The position numbers were made by a program, and so were the translations under genes. A DNA stretch of 64,000 nt, taken from the NCBI RefSeq assembly GCF_900103195.1, contig NZ_FMWU01000017.1:1-64000 (forward strand), read 5' to 3'. Positions 31,437 to 40,159 of the stretch are shown here, piece by piece. Positions within the stretch are counted from its first letter, which is position 1. Every line of letters starts with the position of its first letter. The notes under the pieces were generated by a model. It was given only the letters and a program-made list of their open reading frames with translations. It made no database searches and had not been told where the DNA came from. Source of the DNA: Methylobacterium sp. UNC378MF. Its GTDB lineage: Bacteria > Pseudomonadota > Alphaproteobacteria > Rhizobiales > Beijerinckiaceae.

Positions 31437-34046
31437 TCAGTTGCGGCGGAGCAGGCGCTCGAAATAGTCGAGTTCCTCGCGGGGACGGCTCGGGTCGCCG
31501 AGTTTGCGCCGCAGCTCTTCCATGATGCGCCGGGCACGCTGGACCGCCGATTCGTCGGCCGTGGGCACGCGCACCCGCCCGTCGCTCATGTCACGGCCGC
31601 GGGTCGGGCGCCCGAGGGGATCGTCGTCGCGGGCGCCGGCCTGACCCTGCTGCCCCGGCTGCTGGCCGCCGTCCTGCTGGCCTTCGCCCTGACCCTCGGC
31701 CATCTCCTGCATCTGCTGAGCCATGCCGTCGGCACCGCGCTTCAACCCGTCGAGGGCGCGCCCCTGCGCGTCGACTGCTTCGCCCGAATCGCCGTCCTTC
31801 AGGGCGTTCTCGGCCTCGCGCATCGCCTCCTCGGCGTCGGCGAGTCCTTGCTCGCCGCGCATGCCGTTCTCCTTCATGCGCTGCTGAAGGTCCTCCAGGC
31901 GCTGCCGGAGCGCCTGCTGACGCTCCCCGACATTACCTTGCTGCCCCTGGCCCTGCTGACCCTGGCCCTGCTGCCCCTGCTGGCTCTGACCCTGCTGGCC
32001 CGGCTGCTTCTGGCCCTGCTGTCCGCGCTGCCCCTGCTGCGGCTGACCGCGATTCTGCTGGCGCTGGCCGCCGCGTTCTTCCTGGCCGTCCTTGAAGGTC
32101 TCGTCGCGCAGGCCCTGTTGGTCCTTGGCCATGGAATCGAGATCGCGCATCTGCTTCTGCATCTCACGGGAGGCCTGATCCGAGCGGCTCCCGCGTTCGG
32201 CGGTCTGGAGGTTCTCCAGGATGTTGCGCAGCTGCTCCATCAGGCGCTGCGCCTCGGCGGTGTCACCGCGCTTCATCGCCTCCGCCATGTCCTGGATCAT
32301 CTTGTCGAGATCCTCGGGTGTAACGGTCTTCGATTGCCTGTTGTTCTGGCTGCGCTCGCTCTGCTCGCTGGGCTGACGCCCCTGCTTCTGCGCCATCTCG
32401 GACAGGAATTTATCGAGCGCCTGCTTCAGGTCCTGGGTCAGGCGCTTGATCTCATCATCGGGCGCGTTGCGCTCGATCGCCTCCTTCAGGCGGTCCTGGG
32501 CTTGGCGGAGCTGCTTCTCGGCGTCAGAGAGGTCGCCGTCCTCGATCTTCAGGGCCATCTCCCAGAGGAGATCGGCCACCTCGACGAGGTCCGCATCCGT
32601 CCTGGCGCGGCGCAGGCGCTCGGTCGCGGTTCGCAGACCCAGGAAGATCGCAGGCTGCGGCGTGAACGTGGCGGGCGCGACCAGCAGCGCGTCCAGAGCC
32701 CCCTGGACCCATCGGCGGTCCGTGTCGGGAGCCGTGACGAGGCGGCGACGTTCCTCCGCGAGGGCCCGCGCGAGGGGCTCGCGGAACGGGCGCGCCGGCA
32801 GAACGATCTCGGAATCCGTCGTGCGACCCTCCTGGCCGGCCTCGTCCTTGACGACGATGTGATAGCGGACCCGCGCCCCGGACCAGGGACTGTCCGTCAG
32901 ATCCACCAGGGTCTTGGTGTCGGATTCCCCGCTCGCATCGCCGGGCAGCGCCAGGTTGATCTGCGGAACCGGCACGAGGGCGCGCGCCGATCTCAGCGGC
33001 GCGATCACCGCTTCCGCCGAGCTGATCCCGTAATCGTCCTTGGCCCGGTAGGTCAGGTTGAAGGTGCCGCGCCCATTCACCTCGGGGCCGCCCACGGCGG
33101 TCACCTCAGGCGGCCGGTCCGGAATCGCGTCGACGGTCAGGCGCTGCTGGCCCGCCGGGGTTACGATCGTCAGCGCGGCCCCGCCGATGATGCGGAACCG
33201 CTCCTCCCGCAGGTCGGGACGTGCCTCCTGACCCGGGACGGCGACCAGGCCGGCATTGGGCGTGAGGGTGGTCACGGACGCGGCCTTGCCCTGGCCGGCG
33301 ATCCGCACGATCAACTGCGCATTGACCGGCGCGCGCAGGTGCTGATCGCTGCCGTCCATGGCGATCAGCAGCGGCGGAAGCCGCGTGTAGAGCGGCGGAT
33401 CGATCCAGCCGTCCACGCGGAAGTTCGGGCCGGGCGCAGCCGGTTCCTGCCAGTCGAAGGCGGCGCCGATCCGCTGACGCCATTCGGGACCGGCCGCGAA
33501 CAGGCTGGCGATTGCGGCAACGACCAGACCAGCCCGCAGGGCGAAGGGATCGCGCCGGGTCATACCCGGTTTCGGCAATCCGATCCGCAGAGCCGAGACC
33601 GCCTGCGCGGCGCGGCGTTGATGGAGGTCCCACAGCAACCGGCTTCCCGGATCGGCGGCGCCGACGGCGAGGCTGTCCTGCGCCGCGGAGGCCGGCCCAT
33701 GCCGCAGCTTCGGATCGCGCGCCGCGGCCTCGCGATCGAGCCGCGCCACGGCCAGACGCCGGTCCGGCCGGGCGATGTGGATCAGCGGCAGAAGCGCGAC
33801 GATGAGGAGGACGGCCAAAACGATGAGGCCGATCTGGCGCCAGAGCGGCGTGAGATCGAGCCAGACGCCCGACCAGGAGACGACCAGGAAGAGCAGCACG
33901 ACCGCGATCCCGCGCCAGATAACCGGCCAGGCCTGCTCCCACAGGGCAGCCGCCCGCGCCTGCGCCACGAGGCGGTCGAGCCGCGTGGATGCCGCGGTGA
34001 GACCGCCCGCCTCGGCCTTGCTCTCGATGCCGTTCCTGCCGATCAC
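31437..34046 (-). CDS. TIGR02302 family (DUF4175) membrane protein
   Basis: An 869-residue protein. Three membrane segments lie in the first about 175 residues (WPVIWRGIAVVLLFLVVSW, IGLIVLAVLLIVALLPLI, GLVVAAIASLFAA). A large periplasmic region with Ig-like strands follows (about 200-440), then a coiled coil (about 500-640, with KEAIERNAPDDEIKRLTQDLKQALDKFLSEMAQKQ). A strikingly Gln/Gly-rich repeat occupies about 655-715, and a helical tail with RARRIMEELRRKLGDPSRPREELDYFERLLRR ends the protein. TIGR02302 proteins are alphaproteobacterial and uncharacterised. The Q/G tract lies in DNA at about 31900-32075. Confidence 0.9.
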   Translation of the reverse strand: MIGRNGIESKAEAGGLTAASTRLDRLVAQARAAALWEQAWPVIWRGIAVVLLFLVVSWSGVWLDLTPLWRQIGLIVLAVLLIVALLPLIHIARPDRRLAVARLDREAAARDPKLRHGPASAAQDSLAVGAADPGSRLLWDLHQRRAAQAVSALRIGLPKPGMTRRDPFALRAGLVVAAIASLFAAGPEWRQRIGAAFDWQEPAAPGPNFRVDGWIDPPLYTRLPPLLIAMDGSDQHLRAPVNAQLIVRIAGQGKAASVTTLTPNAGLVAVPGQEARPDLREERFRIIGGAALTIVTPAGQQRLTVDAIPDRPPEVTAVGGPEVNGRGTFNLTYRAKDDYGISSAEAVIAPLRSARALVPVPQINLALPGDASGESDTKTLVDLTDSPWSGARVRYHIVVKDEAGQEGRTTDSEIVLPARPFREPLARALAEERRRLVTAPDTDRRWVQGALDALLVAPATFTPQPAIFLGLRTATERLRRARTDADLVEVADLLWEMALKIEDGDLSDAEKQLRQAQDRLKEAIERNAPDDEIKRLTQDLKQALDKFLSEMAQKQGRQPSEQSERSQNNRQSKTVTPEDLDKMIQDMAEAMKRGDTAEAQRLMEQLRNILENLQTAERGSRSDQASREMQKQMRDLDSMAKDQQGLRDETFKDGQEERGGQRQQNRGQPQQGQRGQQGQKQPGQQGQSQQGQQGQGQQGQGQQGNVGERQQALRQRLEDLQQRMKENGMRGEQGLADAEEAMREAENALKDGDSGEAVDAQGRALDGLKRGADGMAQQMQEMAEGQGEGQQDGGQQPGQQGQAGARDDDPLGRPTRGRDMSDGRVRVPTADESAVQRARRIMEELRRKLGDPSRPREELDYFERLLRRN

Positions 34047-34155
34047 GCCGACCGTTCCGCCTCACGCCGCGAGGAGTGGCTCAAGGAACCGCGCTTCGGG
34101 CTCCCGTCAGAAGAGCCTAGCATGGTGGGCCGGGCCGGTCGGCGGGTCAAATCGG

Positions 34156-34176
34156 CGCGACGGTCGCCTGGTCGCG
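34156..34176 (-). terminator. Weak hairpin after phaZ
   Basis: CGCGAC (34156-34161) pairs with GTCGCG (34171-34176) around a 9-base loop, just past the phaZ stop on the minus strand. There is no U-tract. Confidence 0.3.
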
Positions 34177-34183
34177 GGTCCGC

Positions 34184-35392
34184 TCAGTCGTGTGATTGGA
34201 TGAAGTTGCGCACCTGCGGATAGATCTGCGACTCCCAGCGCCGCCCGGCGAAGACGCCGTAATGGCCGACGCCCGCCTGCAGGTGATGCGTCCGCATGTA
34301 GGGGGCGAGGTCCGAGCACAGGTCGTGGGCCGCCATCGTCTGACCGACCGCGCAGATGTCGTCCCGCTCGCCCTCGACGGTCATCAGGGCCGTGCGGCGG
34401 ATCGCGCGCAGGTCGATCGGCTCTCCGCGATAGGTCACGGCGTTCCGGGCGAGGGCATGATCCTGGAAGACGGTCTTGACCGTCTCCAAATAGAACTCGG
34501 CCGCGAGGTCGAGCACGGCGAAATACTCATCGTAGAAAGTCTCGATCGCCTCGGCCTTGTCGTGCTCGCCGTTGGCCATGTGCCAGAACAGGTCGGCATG
34601 GCCCTGCACGTGGCGCTTTGTGTTCATCGCCATGAAGGCCGAGACCTGCACGAAGCCCGGATACACCTTGCGGCCGGCGCCCTTGTGGCGCTTCGGAACC
34701 GTCGCGATCAGGTTCTTCTCGAACCAGTCGATCGGCTTGGAATTCGCGAGCTCGTTCACGCCCGTCGGATTGACCCGGCAATCCACCGGGCCGGCCATCA
34801 GCGTCATGCTGCGGGGGGCGGCGGGATCCTTCGCCTGCGCCATCGCGGCGGCGGCCACGAGGGCCTGCACGGCCGGCTGGCAGACCGCCACCAGATGGGC
34901 GCCTTCCCCCATCGTCCGCAGGAACTGGATCAGGTGGCCGACATAATCGTCGAAGCCGAACTTGCCCTCCGACAGCGGCACGTCGCGGGCATTGTGCCAG
35001 TCGGTGATGTAGACGTCGTGGTCGGGCAGCATCGTGCGCACGGTGGCGCGCAGCAGCGTGGCGAAATGGCCCGACATCGGGGCGACCATCAGCACTTTGG
35101 GCTGCTCGGTGTGGATGTCCTTCTTGAAATGCAGCAGCGTGCCGAACGGCGTGACCTCGACCGGCTCCTCCGAAACCGGGACGCTCCTGTTTCCGACATT
35201 CACCGACTCGATGCCGTAGGGAGGCCGCGCGAAGGTCAGGCCCGTACGCATCATCATCCGGGCGCCGGCGGACATCCAGGTCGCCGGCTCGCCCCACGCA
35301 ACCCACGGCGACCAGATGTCGTTCAGAAGCCGACCCCACGCCCGGGTCTGGGCCGCCATGTCGGTCTGCAGGTCGAACGCGTCGTACAGCAT
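34184..35392 (-). CDS. phaZ: Intracellular poly(3-hydroxybutyrate) depolymerase
   Basis: Cytoplasmic enzyme of about 402 residues that mobilises the carbon store PHB. The family N-terminus MLYDAFDLQTDMAAQTRAWGR and the Cys nucleophile motif AVCQPAVQALVAAAAMAQ (in place of a serine lipase box) identify it. The alpha/beta-hydrolase core has VLMVAPMSGHFATLLRATVRTMLPDHDVYITDW. The C-terminal GVGHYGVFAGRRWESQIYPQVRNFI holds the catalytic His. The start is the ATG at 35390-35392, since the upstream 42 residues of the longer frame are not conserved. Hbd in the neighbouring cluster acts in the same carbon pathway. Confidence 0.93.
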   Translation of the reverse strand: MLYDAFDLQTDMAAQTRAWGRLLNDIWSPWVAWGEPATWMSAGARMMMRTGLTFARPPYGIESVNVGNRSVPVSEEPVEVTPFGTLLHFKKDIHTEQPKVLMVAPMSGHFATLLRATVRTMLPDHDVYITDWHNARDVPLSEGKFGFDDYVGHLIQFLRTMGEGAHLVAVCQPAVQALVAAAAMAQAKDPAAPRSMTLMAGPVDCRVNPTGVNELANSKPIDWFEKNLIATVPKRHKGAGRKVYPGFVQVSAFMAMNTKRHVQGHADLFWHMANGEHDKAEAIETFYDEYFAVLDLAAEFYLETVKTVFQDHALARNAVTYRGEPIDLRAIRRTALMTVEGERDDICAVGQTMAAHDLCSDLAPYMRTHHLQAGVGHYGVFAGRRWESQIYPQVRNFIQSHD

Positions 35393-35591
35393 CGGGCAGG
35401 CACTCGCTTGAGCCCTGCCCGGCACGCGGGCCATCGGGGCGGCAATGTTGGCGGATGCCGGACTTCGGACTGCATCGGCGTGGCCGTGCAGGATGGGTCT
35501 CGTTCCCAAAGCCGGCAACTGTCCCGAAGTGGCATGCCAACAGGAATTATGGCGACGTGACTTTGATGCACCAGGCCGTGGATGGGCCGGG

Positions 35592-35837
35592 TCATGAGGC
35601 GCGACGGACGACCGGGCGAGGGTCTGCCTCGGTCCGCCGATGCTCGCAGGCGATCTTCAGGTACCGGTCGCTGCCGCCCGGCAGCCCGGCCTGTGCGGCC
35701 ATCGTCTGCGCGTGCATGAGGCACTCCATCGGCGTGTGCGCCGGGGCGATGATAACGTCGAGGGCGGTGTCGCGGGAGCAGTCCTGGGCCAGCAGCGTGC
35801 CGGCACAGACGAGGGCGACGGAGAGCAGTTCCGACAT
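35592..35837 (-). CDS. Small Cys-rich hypothetical protein
   Basis: An 81-residue protein, MSELLSVALVCAGTLLAQDCSRDTALDVII..., with an N-terminal hydrophobic stretch (signal-like or membrane-associated) and four Cys, at VCAG, QDCSRD, MECLM and IACEHR. TPMECLMHAQTMAAQAGLP suggests a helical domain stabilised by disulfides. The ATG at 35835-35837 is the first Met that gives protein-like composition. The function is unknown. Confidence 0.6.
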   Translation of the reverse strand: MSELLSVALVCAGTLLAQDCSRDTALDVIIAPAHTPMECLMHAQTMAAQAGLPGGSDRYLKIACEHRRTEADPRPVVRRAS

Positions 35838-36009
35838 GACGGACCTCGGCTTCGAGTGATCGAAAGGTCCGCGGGGTGCTCTGGCGCGCGAGCCGCCGCG
35901 TTGTCGTTGCCTGGGTGCTTCCTCCTGGTATCGAAGACTTCTTGCCGCAGTGTTCAAGCACGTCACATGCCAGTTGCACGAGCCTCCGGCAGACGTGATC
36001 GCGTCCGGC

Positions 36010-36219
36010 TCAATCGCGGGCGGGCAACCACTGCGTTTCCGGTTCGTCGGCGGGGAGGAGGGCCGCGACGGCGTCGAGATCGACGACGTAGCGTTCGGTG
36101 AGCCGCTGCCAGATCTCGACCGGCGAGGTGACTTCGGGCCTGAGGCCCTCGAGGGCGCGCGCGAGCAGGGCCGTGTGGACGAGGGTCGGGCGCTGCTTGA
36201 GCGGATCAGCGTTCAGCAT
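36010..36219 (-). CDS. Small hypothetical protein
   Basis: A 69-residue soluble, helical protein, [61 protein letters not shown]. It is acidic towards the end. No motif was recognised. It lies divergently from maf across a 353-base gap. Confidence 0.5.
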   Translation of the reverse strand: MLNADPLKQRPTLVHTALLARALEGLRPEVTSPVEIWQRLTERYVVDLDAVAALLPADEPETQWLPARD

Positions 36220-36572
36220 CGATGTCGATTCCGTTCGGGCGAAGACATTCTCGAGCGATCGTGGTTAACGGGACGTTACGGGCGCCGGCGACGACTTGCG
36301 CTGATCTTGGGCGTGTGCCTGCGCCCGTTTCTAATCTGCCTGCGGTGATAAACTCACAATGCCGGTCCGACCTAATCTTCCCGGCATGCGTGGCATCCGG
36401 CGCGGAAGCCTTGGCGCTGCGGAGCCTGGATCCGCGCGGCCGACCGGATCCGCTTGAGTTCACAAGCCCGACCCCTTCCCTTATCAGACAGGCGCATCGA
36501 GCCTGTCCCGGCCGACGGAGTGCCGCCGCGCAGGGCGCACACGGCTCCGGTCGATTGTGCGAACGGAACATC
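36220..36572. other. Gap upstream of maf
   Basis: A 353-base divergent intergenic region. In many Rhizobiales infA precedes maf at this point; no infA-like reading frame is present here. Repeated GTTAAC/GTTACG-like words occur near 36263-36280. No clear promoter was found. Confidence 0.4.
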
Positions 36573-37226
36573 ATGGACGCCAAACCTGAAGCGATCGGCG
36601 CGATGCAGGGGCCGACCGCGCGACTTGTGCTCGCCTCCGCGTCGCCACGCCGTCTCGCGCTGCTGCAGCAGATCGGCATCGAGCCGGCGGCTCTCCTGCC
36701 GGCCGAGATCGACGAGACGCCGCGCAAGGCCGAGACGCCACGCGAATTGGCGCGCCGCCTCGCCCGGACCAAGCTCGCGACCGCCGAAGCGGCGCTCCAC
36801 TTGGAGGACACCGCCACGCCGACCTGGCTCCTGTCGGCCGATACGGTTGTCGCGGTCGGACGGCGGGTTCTTCCGAAGGCCGAAATCCCCGACGAGGCCG
36901 CGGATTGCCTGCGCCTGCTCTCCGGGCGTCAGCACCGGGTCTACACCGCTGTCTGCTTGGCCTCGCCGCGCGGGCGAAGGGAGCGGATCGTCGAGACCCG
37001 TGTCCGGTTCAAGCGGCTCTCCGGCCGGGACATCCAGGGCTACGTGGCTTCGGGGGAATGGCGCGGCAAAGCCGGCGGCTACGCGATCCAGGGATTGGCG
37101 GGAGCCTTCGTGGTGAAGCTTGTCGGCTCGTACAGCGCCGTCGTCGGCTTGCCCCTCTACGAGACCTTGAGCCTCCTCGACGGCGAAGGATATCCGGTGC
37201 GGGCCGGCTGGGGGGCCTTGGCATGA
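36573..37226 (+). CDS. maf: Maf-type nucleotide pyrophosphatase
   Basis: Nucleoside triphosphate pyrophosphatase of 217 residues that hydrolyses non-canonical or modified NTPs and has been linked to cell division control. [33 protein letters not shown] is the Maf N-terminal signature and [41 protein letters not shown] is the catalytic Asp region. The C-terminus has [21 protein letters not shown]. The start is the ATG at 36573 (ATG 36603 also possible); the longer frame to 36222 is not conserved. It overlaps yacG by four bases. Confidence 0.93.
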   Translation: MDAKPEAIGAMQGPTARLVLASASPRRLALLQQIGIEPAALLPAEIDETPRKAETPRELARRLARTKLATAEAALHLEDTATPTWLLSADTVVAVGRRVLPKAEIPDEAADCLRLLSGRQHRVYTAVCLASPRGRRERIVETRVRFKRLSGRDIQGYVASGEWRGKAGGYAIQGLAGAFVVKLVGSYSAVVGLPLYETLSLLDGEGYPVRAGWGALA

Positions 37227-37405
37227 GCCGGGAGCGACCGCCGCCCTGTCCGATCTGTCGGCGTGCGTCCACGCAGGAATTCCGGCCGTTCTGCTCCCAG
37301 CGCTGCGCTGACGTCGATCTCGGGCGATGGCTCAACGAGCGCTACGCGATCCCCGAGGAGATCGACACCGACGAGGTGCCGCCCGAGCCCGATCCGGAAG
37401 GATGA
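37223..37405 (+). CDS. yacG: DNA gyrase inhibitor / zinc-ribbon protein YacG
   Basis: A 60-residue zinc-binding protein (CPICRRAS ... [21 protein letters not shown]) that inhibits gyrase in other bacteria. The four Cys (CPIC and CSQRC) form the zinc site. The start overlaps the maf stop (ATGA), indicating coupling. Its acidic tail ([16 protein letters not shown]) is typical. tRNA-Phe follows. Confidence 0.93.
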   Translation: MSRERPPPCPICRRASTQEFRPFCSQRCADVDLGRWLNERYAIPEEIDTDEVPPEPDPEG

Positions 37406-37446
37406 ACTTTTCCGACGTTTCCGGCACGCCGACGTCACGGCAAGGC

Positions 37447-37475
37447 TGGACAGGCCGCGAAGCACTCACTATACC
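37447..37475 (+). promoter_or_regulatory. Promoter of tRNA-Phe
   Basis: TGGACA (37447-37452) is followed after 17 bases by TATACC (37470-37475). Transcription would begin near 37482, leaving a leader of about 29 bases before the tRNA. This is one of the clearest promoter-like matches in the window. Confidence 0.6.
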
Positions 37476-37510
37476 CCGCGTCGTCCGAGGCCGACACCGG
37501 CGCGGACGAC

Positions 37511-37586
37511 GCCCAGGTAGCTCAGTTGGTAGAGCATGCGACTGAAAATCGCAGTGTCGGTGGTTCGATTCCGCCCCTGGGCACCA
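37511..37586 (+). tRNA. tRNA-Phe (GAA)
   Basis: A 76-base cloverleaf. The acceptor GCCCAGG pairs with CCTGGGC, the D-arm is GCTCAGTTGGTAGAGC and the anticodon stem is TGCGA/TCGCA with loop CTGAAAA, giving GAA at 37544-37546. The T-arm contains GGTTCGATTCC. The discriminator is A, and CCA is encoded (37584-37586). It follows yacG, a conserved arrangement. Confidence 0.97.
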
Positions 37587-37709
37587 TCAGCTCGCTGAGC
37601 GCCCGATCCTGAAGTGGGTCACACGCGCGGCGTCTGTTTCTCCATCTCTCTCAAACCTCTCCGTTAGGCTGCGAACCGGCGTCCGGCGCGGGTTCTGCCG
37701 ACGCGAGGC

Positions 37710-37731
37710 GCGCGGTAAAGTCGTACCGCGC
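37710..37731. terminator. Hairpin between tRNA-Phe and the Crp/Fnr gene
   Basis: GCGCGGTA (37710-37717) pairs perfectly with TACCGCGC (37724-37731) around a 6-base loop. It is between converging transcripts. There is no U-tract. Confidence 0.45.
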
Positions 37732-37767
37732 TGGTGACAGGGAGGGCCTTGACCCTCCTGACGCCGC

Positions 37768-38520
37768 TCATTGAGCCGCCGGATCACGCAGATGCAGGTA
37801 GGTTGCATCGAACTCCGCCGCCGCCTGCAGCCCGGCCCAGTCGTGGACGGTGAGGCGGCGACCACGCAGTGAAATCAGCCCGGCGGATTTGAGATCCCTG
37901 ATCGTGCGGTTGACATGAACCGACGTGATCCCCAGCGCGTCCGCGAGTTCGGGCTGCGTCATCGGCAGATCGCAGACCCGGTCCGGTGCCAGCCCGACCG
38001 CCCCGAGGCGGGTTACCAGTTCGCAGAACAAGTGGGCCATCCGCGCGTAGGCTTCGCGACGCCCCGTATTGAGCATCCACTCGCGCACCATGGCGGCGTC
38101 GATGAGCGTCGCGCGCCAGAAGACCTCGTTGAGCCGGGGATGCGCGCGCAGCAGCGCCCGGACCGTCTCGTGCTGGACGAAGCCGAGGCGGCAGGAACTG
38201 ACCGTGGCGATGCTGATATCGAGCACGTCCAGGTACAGGCTCTGGAAATCAGGCATGTCGCCGGGGACATGATAGCTCATCACCTGCCGCTTGCCGGCGC
38301 GCGTCGACTTGTAGGTACAGGCGATCCCGCTGAGCAGCGTGAAACTCCGGGACGGTCGGTCGCCCTCCCGGACGATGTCCTGGTTGGCCTCGATCTGTGC
38401 GACTTGCATGGGGAGCGCCGCGAGCGCGGCCTGCTCCTCATCGGTGAGTTTGAAGAGGGCAACGGTCTCGATCCGGCGCAGGAACGGGTGTTTGCTCGAT
38501 TGATGCGGTGTCTCGGACAT
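37768..38520 (-). CDS. Crp/Fnr family transcription regulator
   Basis: DNA-binding regulator of 250 residues. The N-terminal cyclic-nucleotide-type beta barrel contains DIVREGDRPSRSFTLLSGIACTYKSTRAGKRQVMSYHVPGDMPDFQSLYL. The linker helix is KLREWML-like AAMVREWMLNTGRREAYARMAHLFCELVTRLGAVG. The C-terminal helix-turn-helix is MTQPELADALGITSVHVNRTIRDLKSAGLISLRGRRLTVHDWAGL. No FNR-type Cys cluster is present, so oxygen sensing by Fe-S is unlikely. The ATG at 38518-38520 has GAGG upstream. Confidence 0.92.
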   Translation of the reverse strand: MSETPHQSSKHPFLRRIETVALFKLTDEEQAALAALPMQVAQIEANQDIVREGDRPSRSFTLLSGIACTYKSTRAGKRQVMSYHVPGDMPDFQSLYLDVLDISIATVSSCRLGFVQHETVRALLRAHPRLNEVFWRATLIDAAMVREWMLNTGRREAYARMAHLFCELVTRLGAVGLAPDRVCDLPMTQPELADALGITSVHVNRTIRDLKSAGLISLRGRRLTVHDWAGLQAAAEFDATYLHLRDPAAQ

Positions 38521-38790
38521 TGCGCCTCGGCCATCCAGCGGGGCCGTTCTGCGTCGTGCGGCCGGCAATCCACCCTCTGTCATCCCGCGCAACAATAGGG
38601 TCCGGGATCGAACCCGACCAGAGCATTGCCTGCCAGATCGCAGCTCCCGAGCGCCGCCCCTTGTTCGCCGAAGCGTGTGCAGCCGCGCCGTCCCCTCGGG
38701 CACCCGCGCAGGCCGGGGCTGGAAATCTTCAGCCTATCCGCGCACAGAGGTCCGGCGGCGCGGTCGCCGCACAGCCCGACGGAAAGTTCG

Positions 38791-39780
38791 ATGAACACGG
38801 CAGATCTCGCCCCGCACGCGCATCAGGTCCTGCGCGACGCGACCCTGCCCGAGCTGCCAAATCATTACCGGGGCAAGGTCCGGGACAATTACGACCTGCC
38901 CGACGGCCGGCGCATCCTCATCACATCGGATCGGATCAGCGCCTTCGACCGGGCGCTCGCGGCGATCCCGTTCAAGGGCCAGGTCCTGACCCAGACCGCG
39001 CGCTACTGGTTCGAGCAGACGGCCGACCTCTGCCCGAACCACGTCATCGCCTATCCCGACCCCAACGTGGTGGTCGGCCGGCGCCTGGAGATCCTGCCGG
39101 TGGAGGTGGTGGTGCGCGGCTACCTCGCCGGCACGACCTCGACCTCGATCCTGACGCGCTACCGGGCGGGCGAGCGGGACATGTACGGCCAGCACTTCCC
39201 GGATGGGATGCGGCCGAACGAGCGCCTGCCGGAGGCGATCATCACGCCCACCACCAAGGCGTTCGACGGCGGCCACGACGAGCCGCTAACCGAGACGGAG
39301 ATTCTGGAACGCGGGCTGCTCACGGCCGAGCAGTGGCGCACCGTGTCGGAGGCTGCCCTGGCCCTGTTCGCCCGCGGCGTGGCGCTGGCCGCCGAACGCG
39401 GCCTCATCCTCGCCGACACGAAATACGAGTTCGGCCTTGATCCCGAGGGCCGGATCGTCCTCGCGGACGAGATCCACACGCCGGACAGCAGCCGATACTG
39501 GTTCGCCCAGAGCTACCCCGAGCGCTTCGCCGCGGGATCGGCGCCGGAGAGCTTCGACAAGGACTTCGTGCGCAACTGGGTCGTGGCCCGCTGCGATCCC
39601 TACAAGGATCCGATCCCGGAGATCCCCGCCGAGGTCGTGCTGGAGACCGCCGCAGTCTACATCCGCGCCTACGAGACGATCACGGGCGCGCGCTTCGTCC
39701 TGCCGGACCCGGCCGAGGTGCCCCTGGACCGGATCCGGGGCAACATCGCCGCGTATCTCGCCGCCGGGACACGGGTCTGA
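38791..39780 (+). CDS. purC: SAICAR synthetase
   Basis: Phosphoribosylaminoimidazole-succinocarboxamide synthase, step 7 of purine synthesis, joining CAIR and aspartate with ATP. At 329 residues it is of the longer type. [53 protein letters not shown] is the N-terminal signature. [21 protein letters not shown] is a mid-domain motif. [32 protein letters not shown] is the metal/substrate end (DTK.EFG, DE..TPDS.R.W). It stands as a single gene. Confidence 0.97.
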   Translation: MNTADLAPHAHQVLRDATLPELPNHYRGKVRDNYDLPDGRRILITSDRISAFDRALAAIPFKGQVLTQTARYWFEQTADLCPNHVIAYPDPNVVVGRRLEILPVEVVVRGYLAGTTSTSILTRYRAGERDMYGQHFPDGMRPNERLPEAIITPTTKAFDGGHDEPLTETEILERGLLTAEQWRTVSEAALALFARGVALAAERGLILADTKYEFGLDPEGRIVLADEIHTPDSSRYWFAQSYPERFAAGSAPESFDKDFVRNWVVARCDPYKDPIPEIPAEVVLETAAVYIRAYETITGARFVLPDPAEVPLDRIRGNIAAYLAAGTRV

Positions 39781-39788
39781 GGGGAGGG

Positions 39789-39807
39789 GCGGCGCCGGTG
39801 GCGCCGC
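39789..39807. terminator. Terminator between purC and the GapR gene
   Basis: GCGGCGCC (39789-39796) pairs perfectly with GGCGCCGC (39800-39807) around a GGT loop, between convergent genes. Confidence 0.55.
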
Positions 39808-39822
39808 ACCCCGTCGAAGACG

Positions 39823-40104
39823 TCAGGCCGCCGCCGCGATCGGGGCAGGCGAGGGCGCGTCCATGGCGCGCAGGTAGACATCGAGCAGCGTCTCCTGCTC
39901 GTCGCGCTCGTCCTTGTCCTGCTTGCGGATCTTCAGGATCTCCTTGAGCACCTTCACGTCGAGCCCCTCGCCCTTGGCCTCGGCGAAGATCTCCTTCTTG
40001 GCCTCCATCAGATCCTTGATCTCCTCCTCCAGCCGTTCCACGCGCTCGATGATCGAGCGGATGCGGTCGCCCGCGACGCCCACGGTGTCGGTCATGTCGG
40101 TCAT
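39823..40104 (-). CDS. gapR: GapR-family (DUF2312) nucleoid-associated protein
   Basis: A 93-residue DNA-binding protein of the DUF2312 family. The Caulobacter member GapR binds over-twisted DNA ahead of replication and transcription and helps topoisomerases. The match is good: IIERVERLEEEIKDLMEAKKEIFAEAKGEGLDVKVLKEILKIRKQDKDERDEQETLLDVYLRAM, the characteristic coiled-coil pair with basic residues. The ATG at 40102-40104 is chosen because GAGGG precedes it; ATGs at 40116 and 40095 are alternatives. It is Ala/Pro-rich at the end. Confidence 0.9.
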   Translation of the reverse strand: MTDMTDTVGVAGDRIRSIIERVERLEEEIKDLMEAKKEIFAEAKGEGLDVKVLKEILKIRKQDKDERDEQETLLDVYLRAMDAPSPAPIAAAA

Positions 40105-40159
40105 GCGTTCCCTCATCGGATGACGGGGCCACCCTCGCCGGGACAGGGTAAGCAGCCGG

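Noticed and set aside
31848-34223. 791-codon open frame opposite the TIGR02302 gene
   Set aside because: Shadow of the Gln/Gly repeat and coiled coil, giving Leu-rich nonsense.
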